Shown here piece after piece: positions 1-7,991 of a DNA stretch of 16,669 nt; within the stretch, counting starts at the first letter, position 1, and each line of letters begins with the position of its first letter. The DNA comes from Candidatus Bathyarchaeota archaeon. Lineage in GTDB: Archaea; Thermoproteota; Bathyarchaeia; 40CM-2-53-6; RBG-13-38-9. The stretch lies in the NCBI GenBank assembly GCA_007050885.1, contig SMYQ01000004.1, positions 1-16,669 on the forward strand, read 5' to 3'. The position numbers were made by a program, and so were the translations under genes. The notes under the pieces were generated by a model. It saw nothing but the letters and a program-made list of their open reading frames with translations. It made no database searches and was not told the DNA's origin.

Positions 1-918
1 TGTGATATCAATTCTATACATGAAATATTAGGAAATGCCTCACGAAAGTTTAGGCTGACTAGTAGTACAGCTATAAACGCTATAGATTCAGCCTGCTATG
101 ATCTAATGGGAAAAAGTAAGAAAATGCCTGTTTATCAAGTCATAAGAAAAGGTAGATCGAAAAATGTTTTGAATACAGTTACAATCTATCTCGGATCCTT
201 AGAAAACACTGTAAATGAGACCATAAATATATTGACAAAATATCGAAGATGTGGAATCAAGAGGATCAAGCTCAAACTTTCAGGACAACCAAAAATTGAT
301 AAAAAAAGAGTTATGGTAGTCACAAAATTATTTTCTGGAGATCTGACGTTAGATCCTAATGAAGCTTATAGAGATGAAAGATTGGCTGTAAAGATATTCA
401 ATAAGATTTATGATCTGGTTGGTGATAGAATTTTGTTAATAGAACAACCATCACCAAGAAGGAATCTTGAAAAACTACGATACATTACCGAAAGATCCAA
501 GATACCAATATTTGCAGATGAATCCAGCGCTAATTTACAGGATTTGTATCGAATTTTAGAAAGTAATGCTGTAAATGGCATTAATATAAAATTACAGAGA
601 GCAGGAGGAATATACTGGGGGAATGAGATGTTTGATCTAGCAAAAAAAAATAATCTAGGAGTCATGGTAGGCTCTATACAAGAAAGCGGAGTTGGGGTTT
701 CTCAAGATGTTAACTTCCTTGCTTCAATTTCTGATTATCTAATCGGTTCAGATATCGATACTGATTTGGATCTCGAAAAGGATATTGTAACCAGTAGTTC
801 TAAAATTCCTTTCAGAAATGGAGGACGGCTTCCTTTGAAAGATCACGGTCTTGGAGTGAAAATAAAAAATTCAGTAAAAAATTTGATGAGCTCCACATAT
901 GAAATAAATGTTGATTAA
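1..918 (+). CDS. Dipeptide epimerase-like enolase-superfamily protein (5' partial)
   Basis: The frame is open from base 1, so the start lies outside the window; 305 C-terminal residues are visible. An internal ATG at 106 falls inside the conserved 'AIDSACYDLMGK' segment of the family and is not the start. Numbering from base 1, the mandelate racemase/muconate-lactonizing barrel residues are present: a KxK pair (K90/K92), metal ligands D118, E148 (in IEQP) and D173 (in ADES), and the opposite lysine K197 (NIKLQR). A late D251-I-D253 motif is typical of L-Ala-D/L-Glu and other dipeptide epimerases, where it holds the substrate amino group. The likely reaction is epimerisation of a dipeptide by cytosolic, Mg-dependent chemistry; the actual substrate cannot be read. 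The gene converges on the Kbl-like gene with a 50-bp gap. Family is confident, subfamily moderately so. Confidence 0.8.
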   Translation, partial: CDINSIHEILGNASRKFRLTSSTAINAIDSACYDLMGKSKKMPVYQVIRKGRSKNVLNTVTIYLGSLENTVNETINILTKYRRCGIKRIKLKLSGQPKIDKKRVMVVTKLFSGDLTLDPNEAYRDERLAVKIFNKIYDLVGDRILLIEQPSPRRNLEKLRYITERSKIPIFADESSANLQDLYRILESNAVNGINIKLQRAGGIYWGNEMFDLAKKNNLGVMVGSIQESGVGVSQDVNFLASISDYLIGSDIDTDLDLEKDIVTSSSKIPFRNGGRLPLKDHGLGVKIKNSVKNLMSSTYEINVD

Positions 919-968
919 GTTCTTATCTTAAGTATTCGAAGACATGTTTTATACTGTACGAAAATCTT

Positions 969-2168
969 TTAGATTATTTCTAAATCTTTGCCAAGGTTTT
1001 CTAGTGAACCCAGAACATAGTCCAATTCCTCTCTCGTGTGATTCGCGTTCACAATAGTCCTAATGCGGTCTGCTCCTTTTGGTACTACTGGAAAGCTAAA
1101 GGCTTGAACAAATATTCCTTCTTTCTCATAAAGAAGTCTGCTAAGTTTCTGAGCCTTTTCTGGTGACCCAATTATAATAGGTGTTATCGGTGTTTGACTT
1201 ATTCCTATGTTAAATCCTAAATTCTCTAATCCTTTCTTGAAATATCGAGTATTATCCCACAATCTCTTAATACGTTCAGGTTCTCTACGGATTATCTCCA
1301 ATGCTTTCAATGTTGCTCCACATACTGCGGGATGTGGGAAGCCTGTGGAAAAATAGAAAGGCCTTGAACGACGATGTAAGTAATAATAAAGTTCTTCACT
1401 TCCAGCGACATATCCGCCAAGTGTTCCGATAGCTTTTGAAAGGGTTCCCATTTGAACCTCAACCTTCCCATAAGCATTATAATGCTCTACAGTGCCCTTG
1501 CCTGTCTTCCCAAGGACACCCGAGGCATGTGCTTCATCTAGGAAAATAAAAGCGTCATATTTCTGAGCAATTTCTATCATTTCAGGTAATTTACAAATAT
1601 CGCCATCCATGCTAAATACAGAATCAGTTATTATCATTGTTTTTGCTTTTGAACGCTCTTTTACACTATTTTTCATCTTAGTTTCAAGGTCTTCCATGTC
1701 AAGATGTCTATATACTATGCGATTAGTTCCTCTCGCCAATCTACATCCATCGATAATACTTGCGTGATTAAGTTCATCGCTAACGATTGTGTCTCCTTCA
1801 GACATTAAAGACCAAATAGCACCCATGTTGGCGGTGTATCCCGTTGGATAGCATAATGCAGATTCTTCATCTTTGAATTCAGCTAATTTCTTCTCCAGCT
1901 CCAGTATTATTGACATTGTAATAACTCCTCTTCCGGCAGGAATTCCAGCGCCATATTTTTCAGCAAAATCTTTAGCTGCTTTTATCATCTCTGGATGATT
2001 TGCTAATCCCAAATAATTATTTGAGCAGAGAAATACCACTTCTTTGCCATCGATAATTGATTTTGAAGAGACAGGTGATGTAACAATATTTATTTTTGAT
2101 AAAAAGCCGATATTCTTCAAATCATCAACTTGAGATTTTATAAATTCGATATATTTTTTATTCGACAT
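969..2168 (-). CDS. kbl: Glycine C-acetyltransferase / 2-amino-3-ketobutyrate CoA ligase-like
   Basis: This is a fold-type I, PLP-dependent alpha-oxoamine synthase. Kbl cleaves 2-amino-3-ketobutyrate with CoA to glycine and acetyl-CoA, the second step of threonine catabolism. Numbered from an upstream in-frame GTG at 2180, the visible motifs are N138-H139 (the PLP-stacking His, 'NHASIIDG'), the 'DEAHASG' motif at D215-H218, the Schiff-base lysine K249 in 'GTLSKA', and a C-terminal 'RIR..VNANHT'. I prefer the ATG at 2168 (399 aa) to the GTG because it has a 'GTGAG' element about 8 nt upstream and gives the usual family length of about 395. Around residues 84-96 the usual 'R-I-x-G-T-x3-H-x2-LE' stretch reads 'RGVITMSIILELE', lacking G-T and H. 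It lies 67 bp downstream of the aminotransferase and may be co-transcribed. Other alpha-oxoamine synthases remain possible. Confidence 0.8.
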   Translation of the reverse strand: MSNKKYIEFIKSQVDDLKNIGFLSKINIVTSPVSSKSIIDGKEVVFLCSNNYLGLANHPEMIKAAKDFAEKYGAGIPAGRGVITMSIILELEKKLAEFKDEESALCYPTGYTANMGAIWSLMSEGDTIVSDELNHASIIDGCRLARGTNRIVYRHLDMEDLETKMKNSVKERSKAKTMIITDSVFSMDGDICKLPEMIEIAQKYDAFIFLDEAHASGVLGKTGKGTVEHYNAYGKVEVQMGTLSKAIGTLGGYVAGSEELYYYLHRRSRPFYFSTGFPHPAVCGATLKALEIIRREPERIKRLWDNTRYFKKGLENLGFNIGISQTPITPIIIGSPEKAQKLSRLLYEKEGIFVQAFSFPVVPKGADRIRTIVNANHTREELDYVLGSLENLGKDLEII

Positions 2169-2235
2169 TTTTTTACTCACTTAAAATAACTGTTGGAAAG
2201 ATGTAATTTTCAAATTTTATTAAGATTTTAAAAAA

Positions 2236-3438
2236 TTATATCGGTTTCTGTTGACGTAATATTTCATATGCTTTCTTTATTCCGTTATCTAAATTGATAT
2301 TTACATCAAGTTCAGAAAAAGTCAATCCCAATGTAGTTAAAAATTTCAATATGTATTCTTGTGATATTTGCCATTCATTAATCGTACCTAATTGAAATGT
2401 ATCTGGACGATAGGGTGTGCGTGTAAGTGAGAGGTGATATCTTTCCCCCATTATTTTTTCAACATCATTATGATCAACTTTTGGTGGATAGGGTACAGTA
2501 GTCACTACATCACTACAAAATCTTTTTTCTGAATTACATCCTTCACAATTAGAGCAGTCTGGAAACACTTCGAGCCCCATTTCAAGAAGACCAATTCTTA
2601 GGGCTAGAGCGGCCAATTCATGTAGTTTGTAAGCTTCTTTGGGACCAATAGATAATATCCATTCCAGTGTGGCTCTTACAGCATGTAACGTCATTGTTGG
2701 AAGGGGCGGTTCACATTCCAATTCTTGGGGAGCTCTCCAAGGAATTAGGTTATTATAAACACCATAAATCGGGGTTTTTCTATTTTGAATTACATTCCAA
2801 GCATCTTCACTCATAGATATGAAAGCTAGACCTACAGGAGCAGTCATGCATTTATGCGATCCAGAAAAACAAAAGTCTGCTCCCCAATCATCGACCCTAA
2901 CTTCCATTCCACCAAGTGATGTAGCACAATCAACAATGTATAATGCATCTGATTCTTTTTTGACTATTTCGCCAATTTTCGAAACACTATTGACAATACC
3001 TGTGTCTGTTTCTACATGGACAACAGCTACTGCTTTTACATCATTATTTTTTCTTAAGATATCCTTGACTTTTTCTACATTAATTGGAAGTTTAGGATTT
3101 TCTTCATAAACTATTGATTCCCCTCGATATGAATTTATGACCTTAGGAATGTGATTACCCCAATAACCGTTAGTTAATACGAGTACTTTGTCAGCAGGTT
3201 CTAATATATTACTAAATATGGCATCAAATGCTATTCTTATTGATCCAGTTAGACTAATAATCTGATTCTTTGTCTGAAATATTTTTTTTAGCATCTCTTT
3301 TGTTTCATCAGAGTATTGATGAAATTCCTTTGTATGCAAATTGAAACGACCGATCATTGATCTAATAGTTTTAACATCAGAATCTGAAACCCCAGTCGAT
3401 GTATTCGCATATCGATCAAAAAGGTTCTGTCTGGACAT
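2236..3438 (-). CDS. Class V aminotransferase (alanine-glyoxylate / serine-pyruvate type) with Cys cluster
   Basis: This 400-aa PLP enzyme is of the serine-pyruvate/alanine-glyoxylate aminotransferase type. The visible core is 'LTNGYWGNH' near 88-96, 'VHVETDTGIVN' at 140-150, the PLP-pyridine Asp D170 in 'YIVDCATSLGG', and the Schiff-base lysine K196 in 'SGSHK'. Two oddities are visible. Residues 295-308 hold C-x2-C-x2-C-x6-C (C295, C298, C301, C308). Also, the C-terminal 'FRIG' motif, whose Arg binds the substrate carboxylate in this family, reads 'FQLG' with Gln349. The ATG at 3438 has GGAG about 11 nt upstream, and a TATA-like box lies at 3476-3486. Kbl follows 67 bp downstream. Amino-group transfer involving glyoxylate/glycine would fit Kbl, but the altered residues caution against naming a substrate. 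Confidence 0.8.
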   Translation of the reverse strand: MSRQNLFDRYANTSTGVSDSDVKTIRSMIGRFNLHTKEFHQYSDETKEMLKKIFQTKNQIISLTGSIRIAFDAIFSNILEPADKVLVLTNGYWGNHIPKVINSYRGESIVYEENPKLPINVEKVKDILRKNNDVKAVAVVHVETDTGIVNSVSKIGEIVKKESDALYIVDCATSLGGMEVRVDDWGADFCFSGSHKCMTAPVGLAFISMSEDAWNVIQNRKTPIYGVYNNLIPWRAPQELECEPPLPTMTLHAVRATLEWILSIGPKEAYKLHELAALALRIGLLEMGLEVFPDCSNCEGCNSEKRFCSDVVTTVPYPPKVDHNDVEKIMGERYHLSLTRTPYRPDTFQLGTINEWQISQEYILKFLTTLGLTFSELDVNINLDNGIKKAYEILRQQKPI

Positions 3439-3475
3439 GAGTAGTTTCTCCGGGGCTCTCTATTGTAATTTAAGT

Positions 3476-3486
3476 GAATATATAAG
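3476..3486 (-). promoter_or_regulatory. TATA-like box for the class V aminotransferase gene
   Basis: On the minus strand the sequence reads CTTATATATTC. It is centred about 26 nt before a predicted transcript start near 3456, which gives an 18-nt leader to the ATG at 3438. This spacing is typical of archaeal box A promoters. It is a visual match only. Confidence 0.45.
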
Positions 3487-3641
3487 ATTTCGAATTACAT
3501 TTTAAACAAATTAGTAAAAAACCTATAATTAATTTACATAATATTAGAATGAAATGTAAGTGATTATTATTTAAAAAAGAAGTAAAAAATGTTAACACAC
3601 GACAAACATTCTAAAAAATAAATTGCAGAAAAGGATTTCAA

Positions 3642-4061
3642 ATGAGAATAAAAAATACTAGTCGATATCCTAATAGTGATATTCTACGATTAGTCAAATT
3701 CGCTTCTAAAGGAACAAATTCGGAAAGAGTAGAAATGCATGTAAAAAATTCAAAATGGGCTTTTGCTGGAAGAGCATGGCATGATGTTGGAAATAGTAGT
3801 ATAATAAAAGTTGATGAACAAATAGATGACCTAATTGTCATAAGAATTGGTTCTCCAGATAAATTTCCAATGACTTTCAAATATCCTGGATTAAAGAGAG
3901 CACCAAAATATACTGTAAATAATTGGAAAGAAGCAATTGTGTCTTTAACAGCTCATGAATTATATCATATTAAACAACGAAGAACAAGAAAAAGAGCTAG
4001 TGAGATCAGAGCTGAGATATGGGCGATGAAGAAATTAAGAGAATATAGGGAAATTTTTTGA
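3642..4061 (+). CDS. Small putative HExxH zinc metallopeptidase-like protein
   Basis: I do not recognise this 139-aa protein as a named family. It has a clear 'AHELYHIKQ' segment with H105-E106-x-x-H109, the zincin signature, preceded by a helix-like stretch (residues 95-104). It is followed by acidic residues E121 and E125 in 'SEIRAEIW' that could supply a third ligand. This resembles the core of SprT/WSS-like or phage-type minimal metallopeptidases. There is no signal peptide or membrane segment, and the C-terminal third is rich in Arg and Lys. The ATG at 3642 has GGA (3633-3635) 6 nt upstream, supporting this start. It is a single gene facing left-pointing genes on both sides and converges with the SDR gene, with only 7 bp between stop codons. 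Metal binding is plausible; protease activity is unproven. Confidence 0.65.
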   Translation: MRIKNTSRYPNSDILRLVKFASKGTNSERVEMHVKNSKWAFAGRAWHDVGNSSIIKVDEQIDDLIVIRIGSPDKFPMTFKYPGLKRAPKYTVNNWKEAIVSLTAHELYHIKQRRTRKRASEIRAEIWAMKKLREYREIF

Positions 4062-4068
4062 CTCTTAT

Positions 4069-5013
4069 TCATTTATCATTTATTTTGAATTTATACTCAC
4101 GTTCGATATCATCTAACATGGTTTCCATGTCATATCTCATTTTCCATTCCCAATCTTTTTTAGCGCAGGTATCATCAATCATTCCAAATCCTTTACCCAT
4201 TAGTTTAACAATTTCGGGATCTGGTTTGAAAGTAATATTGGCAGAAGGAATATGTTTTTTGACTTTATCCACAAATTCTTTGGCTGTCAATGAAATGCCT
4301 GCTAGATTATAGACACGGGTCTTAATATTCTGACATGGAGCGTCATGAATCATCAGGAGTGCGAGTACAGCATCTTTATAATATAAACAAGGATTTCTGG
4401 TGTCTTCGTTTACCCAAACGTCAAAGGATTTATTTGATAAAGAATTTTCAATCATCCAAGACATGTATTGGGACATATGCTTTGTTCGAGCGCCTAGACC
4501 AATTACAGTAGGATATCTTATTGCTCTGAAGTCAAGTCCAAACTTTTTGAAATAGAATCGACCGAGGTTTTCACAAAAAAGTTTAGTTATCCCATACATG
4601 CTTTCTGGGTTTCGAAGAGTTGACTCATTAATCGGTAAACCGTATCCCGCATATACGGCTGTAGTACTTGTAAAAATCACTTTTTCAACATCAAATAATC
4701 TCGCAGCTTCTAGAATATTAAAGGTTCCATCTGCATTTACTCTATAAGCCGCCCATGGATTTGTATCTGCAGGTATACTCAGCATTGCTCCCAAATGAAA
4801 AATGCTTTTGATATTATAGTTCTTTACAGCGTTAAACACTTCTGACCAGTTTGATAGGTCACCGCGAATTATAGTTATCTTATCTTTGATTTTTTTAACA
4901 GCATTAACATTAGGTGAAACATCGAAAAGTATAACCTCATCTCCTCGTTCTGCTAGTCGATTCGCTAATTCAGAGCCTACAAAGCCTGTACCTCCTGTGA
5001 TCAATCGTGTCAT
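4069..5013 (-). CDS. SDR NAD-dependent epimerase/dehydratase, threonine-dehydrogenase-like (copy 1)
   Basis: This is a 314-aa extended short-chain dehydrogenase. The NAD-binding GxxGxxG loop is G7-G13 ('GGTGFVG'), with an acidic residue (D31) at the end of the second strand that favours NAD over NADP. The catalytic set is S116/T117 ('FTSTTAVYA') and Y140-x3-K144 ('MYGITK'). The middle ('IFHLGAMLS', 'AAYRVNADGTFNILEAA', 'FGLDFRAIRYP') and the C-terminal 'W-x-x-x-YD.E' segment resemble SDR-type L-threonine 3-dehydrogenases such as that of Thermoplasma, rather than UDP-glucose epimerases. That enzyme would feed 2-amino-3-ketobutyrate to Kbl. The ATG at 5013 has an AGGT element upstream. It lies 66 bp after its paralogue and is the last gene of the leftward run. 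Sugar-nucleotide epimerase activity is the alternative. Confidence 0.78.
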   Translation of the reverse strand: MTRLITGGTGFVGSELANRLAERGDEVILFDVSPNVNAVKKIKDKITIIRGDLSNWSEVFNAVKNYNIKSIFHLGAMLSIPADTNPWAAYRVNADGTFNILEAARLFDVEKVIFTSTTAVYAGYGLPINESTLRNPESMYGITKLFCENLGRFYFKKFGLDFRAIRYPTVIGLGARTKHMSQYMSWMIENSLSNKSFDVWVNEDTRNPCLYYKDAVLALLMIHDAPCQNIKTRVYNLAGISLTAKEFVDKVKKHIPSANITFKPDPEIVKLMGKGFGMIDDTCAKKDWEWKMRYDMETMLDDIEREYKFKINDK

Positions 5014-5079
5014 TTTGTTTTACCTTTTTTACACAAGCAGAATATTATGTTAAAGTTATATTGATTTGTAATTAGAAGA

Positions 5080-6036
5080 TCAATTATATGTTTCGGGATT
5101 AGATTTTATCTCCTGTATAAAGTCCGTTATTGCTTGTTCCGCGGTGAATTTTCTTTTCCAACTCCAATCTTTGATTGCGTCTGTTTCATCGATCTTCTGG
5201 GCCCAACTTTTTACTATTCTAGTTTTTTCTGGTTCTGGTTTGAAAAAGATTTTCGCATCTGGAATGGTTCTCTTGACTATGTTTGAGATTTCTGCGGCGG
5301 TTAAAAGTTCTCCTGCTATACAATACATTTTCGATTTCAACAAGTCAGAAGGTGCATCGTGTAATTCAATAAGACATCTTATTGCGTCCTTATAATATAA
5401 AACTGGACAGACTGTATCCTCTGAAACAAATACCTCATAAGATCTATTCAAGGCTGGTTCTTGAATCATGAGTGTAGTGTATGAAGATAGTCCTCCCAGT
5501 CCTCTTCCTGGTCCAATTATTGAGGGAAATCTAACCCCTCTGAAGTCAAGTCCAAACTTCCGCCCAAAATATTCTCCTAGCAATTCACCACAAACTTTTG
5601 ATACACCATACATTGAGAAAGGTTTCTGGGGAGAAAGATTAGTAATTGTTTCTGTCTGACCAAGACTATAGGTAGCAATTGAACTAATGAATGTCAATTT
5701 CTTTACATTAAAAATATTGGCTGCTTCCAATATATTGAAAGTGCCATTAATATTTACGGTATAGGCTGCTAACGGGTTATTTTCACAAGCCTCCGATACC
5801 ATTGCGCCAGTATGAAATATTTCATCTACATTATAGTTTTTGACTGCTTCCAATACTTCTGGCCATGAAGAAAGGTCACCTTTCTTGAATTTTACTTCAG
5901 GAGTTAATTCGGATAGATTTTGATATTTTCTCGGCGGGAAAATATCAAAAAGGATTACCTCTTTCCCTTTCTCTTTAAGAGTTCTGGCAATATTCCATCC
6001 GATAAATCCTGTTCCTCCAGTGATCAATGTAGTCAA
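5080..6036 (-). CDS. SDR NAD-dependent epimerase/dehydratase, threonine-dehydrogenase-like (copy 2)
   Basis: This 318-aa paralogue of the next gene downstream shares the same architecture: NAD loop 'GGTGFIG' (residues 7-13), D31 after the second strand, S118/S119 in 'ISSIATYS', and Y143-x3-K147 in 'SMYGVSK'. It also has the 'IFHTGAMVS', 'NINGTFNILEAAN', 'FGLDFRGVRFPSIIGPG' and C-terminal 'DWSWKRKF' segments of the threonine-dehydrogenase-like SDRs. It starts at TTG (6036); this is supported because the Rossmann strand begins at residue 4 and no upstream ATG is in frame. It follows the LLM gene 6085-6996 by 48 bp, consistent with one transcript. The two copies are clearly diverged and probably differ in substrate. 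Which, if either, oxidises threonine cannot be decided from the sequence. Confidence 0.78.
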   Translation of the reverse strand: MTTLITGGTGFIGWNIARTLKEKGKEVILFDIFPPRKYQNLSELTPEVKFKKGDLSSWPEVLEAVKNYNVDEIFHTGAMVSEACENNPLAAYTVNINGTFNILEAANIFNVKKLTFISSIATYSLGQTETITNLSPQKPFSMYGVSKVCGELLGEYFGRKFGLDFRGVRFPSIIGPGRGLGGLSSYTTLMIQEPALNRSYEVFVSEDTVCPVLYYKDAIRCLIELHDAPSDLLKSKMYCIAGELLTAAEISNIVKRTIPDAKIFFKPEPEKTRIVKSWAQKIDETDAIKDWSWKRKFTAEQAITDFIQEIKSNPETYN

Positions 6037-6084
6037 CGTAATTCACACTAGCAAACAGAATTAATTCGTAATAATAAATTATTC

Positions 6085-6996
6085 TTATAATTTAGATAAT
6101 CCTTCAGATAGCTCTTTTATTGTTTCAAGTGAGTATCCTTGAGGATAAGAGAAGGCTACATGTTCAACTCCAAGTCTTTTCAGTTCTTGAATATAGATGG
6201 GTAGTTCATCTTGAGAGATGAATATTGAGAATTTTTTGATTATGTTTTGTGGAATTAACTTTAGAATTGATTCGTCAAGTGATTTTGACTTGTATGCTAT
6301 CCTAGCAGGTTCCAGACTTTCGTCAAGTAAAAATTCTTTGAGGACTGTTTTGGAAGTTCCTAGCGCTACGGTTGCTGCTGCGTAGCGAAGCATCTTCTGA
6401 ATCTTTGGATTGATTTTCTCATATACATATGATGGTGAAAATATTCCAATCGATCTTGGTATGTCAATCACTCCTTTGATTGTGTCTAATGACCATTCTA
6501 TCATTTCGATTGCTGAGTAGTTTAGTAGAACACCATCGAACGCCGAGACTATTTTTAAAAGTTTAGGTCCTTGAGCTCCAAGCCATATTTTTGATTCGAT
6601 GTCACGCTTCTGTAATCTTATCGAAATATCTTCTTTTGAATTTAATAGTGATTGTAAAATATTTTTATGATTTTTGAGATCTACGCCAACTCTGTAGAGT
6701 TCATCTCTGTCACCTGGTCCTATGCATAAGTCAAAGCGGGGTCCGTAAGACTCAATGAGTGTGGTTAATGAGCTAGCGATTTGCTGTGAAGTGTGAAGAA
6801 AGGGGCTGATTAGGCCTAAACCAATCCTGATTTTACTAGTTACTTTTGCAATAGCTGCACAAACCGCTGGAGCGTATCTTTGACTTGGTAAATCCGAAAC
6901 CCAAATATAATCTAGGCCAAGGCGGTCAAGTTCGATACTTTTCTTGACAGCGTCAGATATCGAATCGTTAGAGTTAAGGCTTACAGCGAATTTCAT
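6085..6996 (-). CDS. LLM-class flavin/F420-dependent oxidoreductase (copy 1)
   Basis: This 303-aa TIM-barrel protein belongs to the bacterial-luciferase-like superfamily, which in archaea mostly uses coenzyme F420 (for example methylene-tetrahydromethanopterin reductase). Supporting segments are 'AVSLNSNDS' at strand 1, 'LDYIWVSDLP' (residues 28-37), 'KIRIGLGLISPF' (about 55-66), 'YGPRFDLCIGPGD' (about 84-96) and 'KIWLGAQGPKLLKI' (about 136-149, the cofactor-side loop with Gly-Pro). The end 'RLGVEHVAFSYPQG' matches the closing barrel strand. The ATG at 6996 overlaps the stop of the upstream LLM gene as ATGA, implying translational coupling. Physical pairing with a second LLM protein suggests two related substrates or a heteromer. 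The electron acceptor and substrate are not readable. Confidence 0.82.
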   Translation of the reverse strand: MKFAVSLNSNDSISDAVKKSIELDRLGLDYIWVSDLPSQRYAPAVCAAIAKVTSKIRIGLGLISPFLHTSQQIASSLTTLIESYGPRFDLCIGPGDRDELYRVGVDLKNHKNILQSLLNSKEDISIRLQKRDIESKIWLGAQGPKLLKIVSAFDGVLLNYSAIEMIEWSLDTIKGVIDIPRSIGIFSPSYVYEKINPKIQKMLRYAAATVALGTSKTVLKEFLLDESLEPARIAYKSKSLDESILKLIPQNIIKKFSIFISQDELPIYIQELKRLGVEHVAFSYPQGYSLETIKELSEGLSKL

Positions 6997-7973
6997 GAAT
7001 TCTTACTCCATGTCTGGGCGACTTGAGCCATTGATTTCCTTGCATCTTTTCCATAAGGTGGGCCAAAAACTACTTCTTGAATTCCGAGTGATGAATAAGA
7101 TTCGAATTTATCACAGATTTCATCTGCATCACCACTTATACACAGTAAGTCAATTATCCGGTCAGGAATTTTTTCAGAAACTTTTTCAATTCCATGAGCC
7201 TTCATTTCAGATCGAATTAAGAAAATTTCACTTTTATTGATTCCAGACATCTCAAGTATATGATCAGGTGTATCTAAGGCCACTATGGCAACAGTCTTTT
7301 TTACAATCTCCAAATCCTCCTTTTTACGAATCAATATTGTTGGTACCCATAGAACAAAATGAAATTTTTTAGAAGAAAGATTCAAAGAATTCCGTTTTTC
7401 TTTGATCATCTCAATTGACTTTTCAACAAACTGTCTGGGTCCACTGAGGATGACGCCATCTGCGATAGATGCTGCTAGTGTCATTAATTTTGGTCCTCTA
7501 ACTCCAAAGAAAATTGGAATGCGCTTAGAACTATATTTTGCAGTGTAGTTATGAATTCCAAGATCCTCATTACTTATAGAATTAACATTATTGACCCATA
7601 TAGTTCTAAGAATCTCTACTGCTCTGTCCATTGAATGGACTGGCTTTTTAATGGGAATACCTAAAGATGAAAGATCTTGAATTCCACCAATTCCTAAACC
7701 CATCCTAAATCTATTTGGTGCTATTTCACTAAGAGTTGATGAAGCTCTAGCTATTGTTGTAATATTACGGATAAGTGGACTGGTCACTCCGATTCCAATA
7801 TTGACATTCTCTGTATTTAGTAATAGGAGAGCAGCTGATGTGAAAATTTCTTGAGGACTTCCAATATCTTCTCCTATCCATAATCCATTGAGGTGCAAAC
7901 TGTCTGCATTTTCATAGATCCATTTCATTCTGTTAGCTGAGATACTAGTTGTTAAACCAATACTCAAATGCAT
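6993..7973 (-). CDS. LLM-class flavin/F420-dependent oxidoreductase (copy 2)
   Basis: This is a second luciferase-like monooxygenase-family barrel (326 aa from the ATG at 7973; a TTG at 7982 would add three residues). Family segments visible are 'LSIGLTTSIS' (strand 1), 'LNGLWIGEDIGSP', 'NVNIGIGVTSPL', 'APNRFRMGLGIGG' and 'RIPIFFGVRGPKLMTLAA' followed by 'ADGVILSGP'. This organisation resembles Mer-like and F420-dependent glucose-6-phosphate-dehydrogenase-like proteins. It shares the barrel layout with the following gene but is diverged. It lies 18 bp downstream of the stop of the unknown gene 7992-8426 and overlaps the next LLM gene by 4 bp, so these three genes are very probably one transcript. 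The ATG at 7973 is preferred because strand 1 begins immediately after it. Confidence 0.8.
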   Translation of the reverse strand: MHLSIGLTTSISANRMKWIYENADSLHLNGLWIGEDIGSPQEIFTSAALLLLNTENVNIGIGVTSPLIRNITTIARASSTLSEIAPNRFRMGLGIGGIQDLSSLGIPIKKPVHSMDRAVEILRTIWVNNVNSISNEDLGIHNYTAKYSSKRIPIFFGVRGPKLMTLAASIADGVILSGPRQFVEKSIEMIKEKRNSLNLSSKKFHFVLWVPTILIRKKEDLEIVKKTVAIVALDTPDHILEMSGINKSEIFLIRSEMKAHGIEKVSEKIPDRIIDLLCISGDADEICDKFESYSSLGIQEVVFGPPYGKDARKSMAQVAQTWSKNS

Positions 7974-7991
7974 AGATACCAACTATGTAAT

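Noticed and set aside
106..918. The first gene as a complete 270-aa protein starting at the ATG at 106
   Set aside because: The frame is open to base 1 and the upstream codons encode conserved enolase-superfamily sequence leading into this Met, so the gene is truncated by the window.
3439..3641. AT-rich gap as a possible origin or repeat region
   Set aside because: It holds A/T runs and the aminotransferase promoter, but no iterated motif or origin-type repeats could be found.
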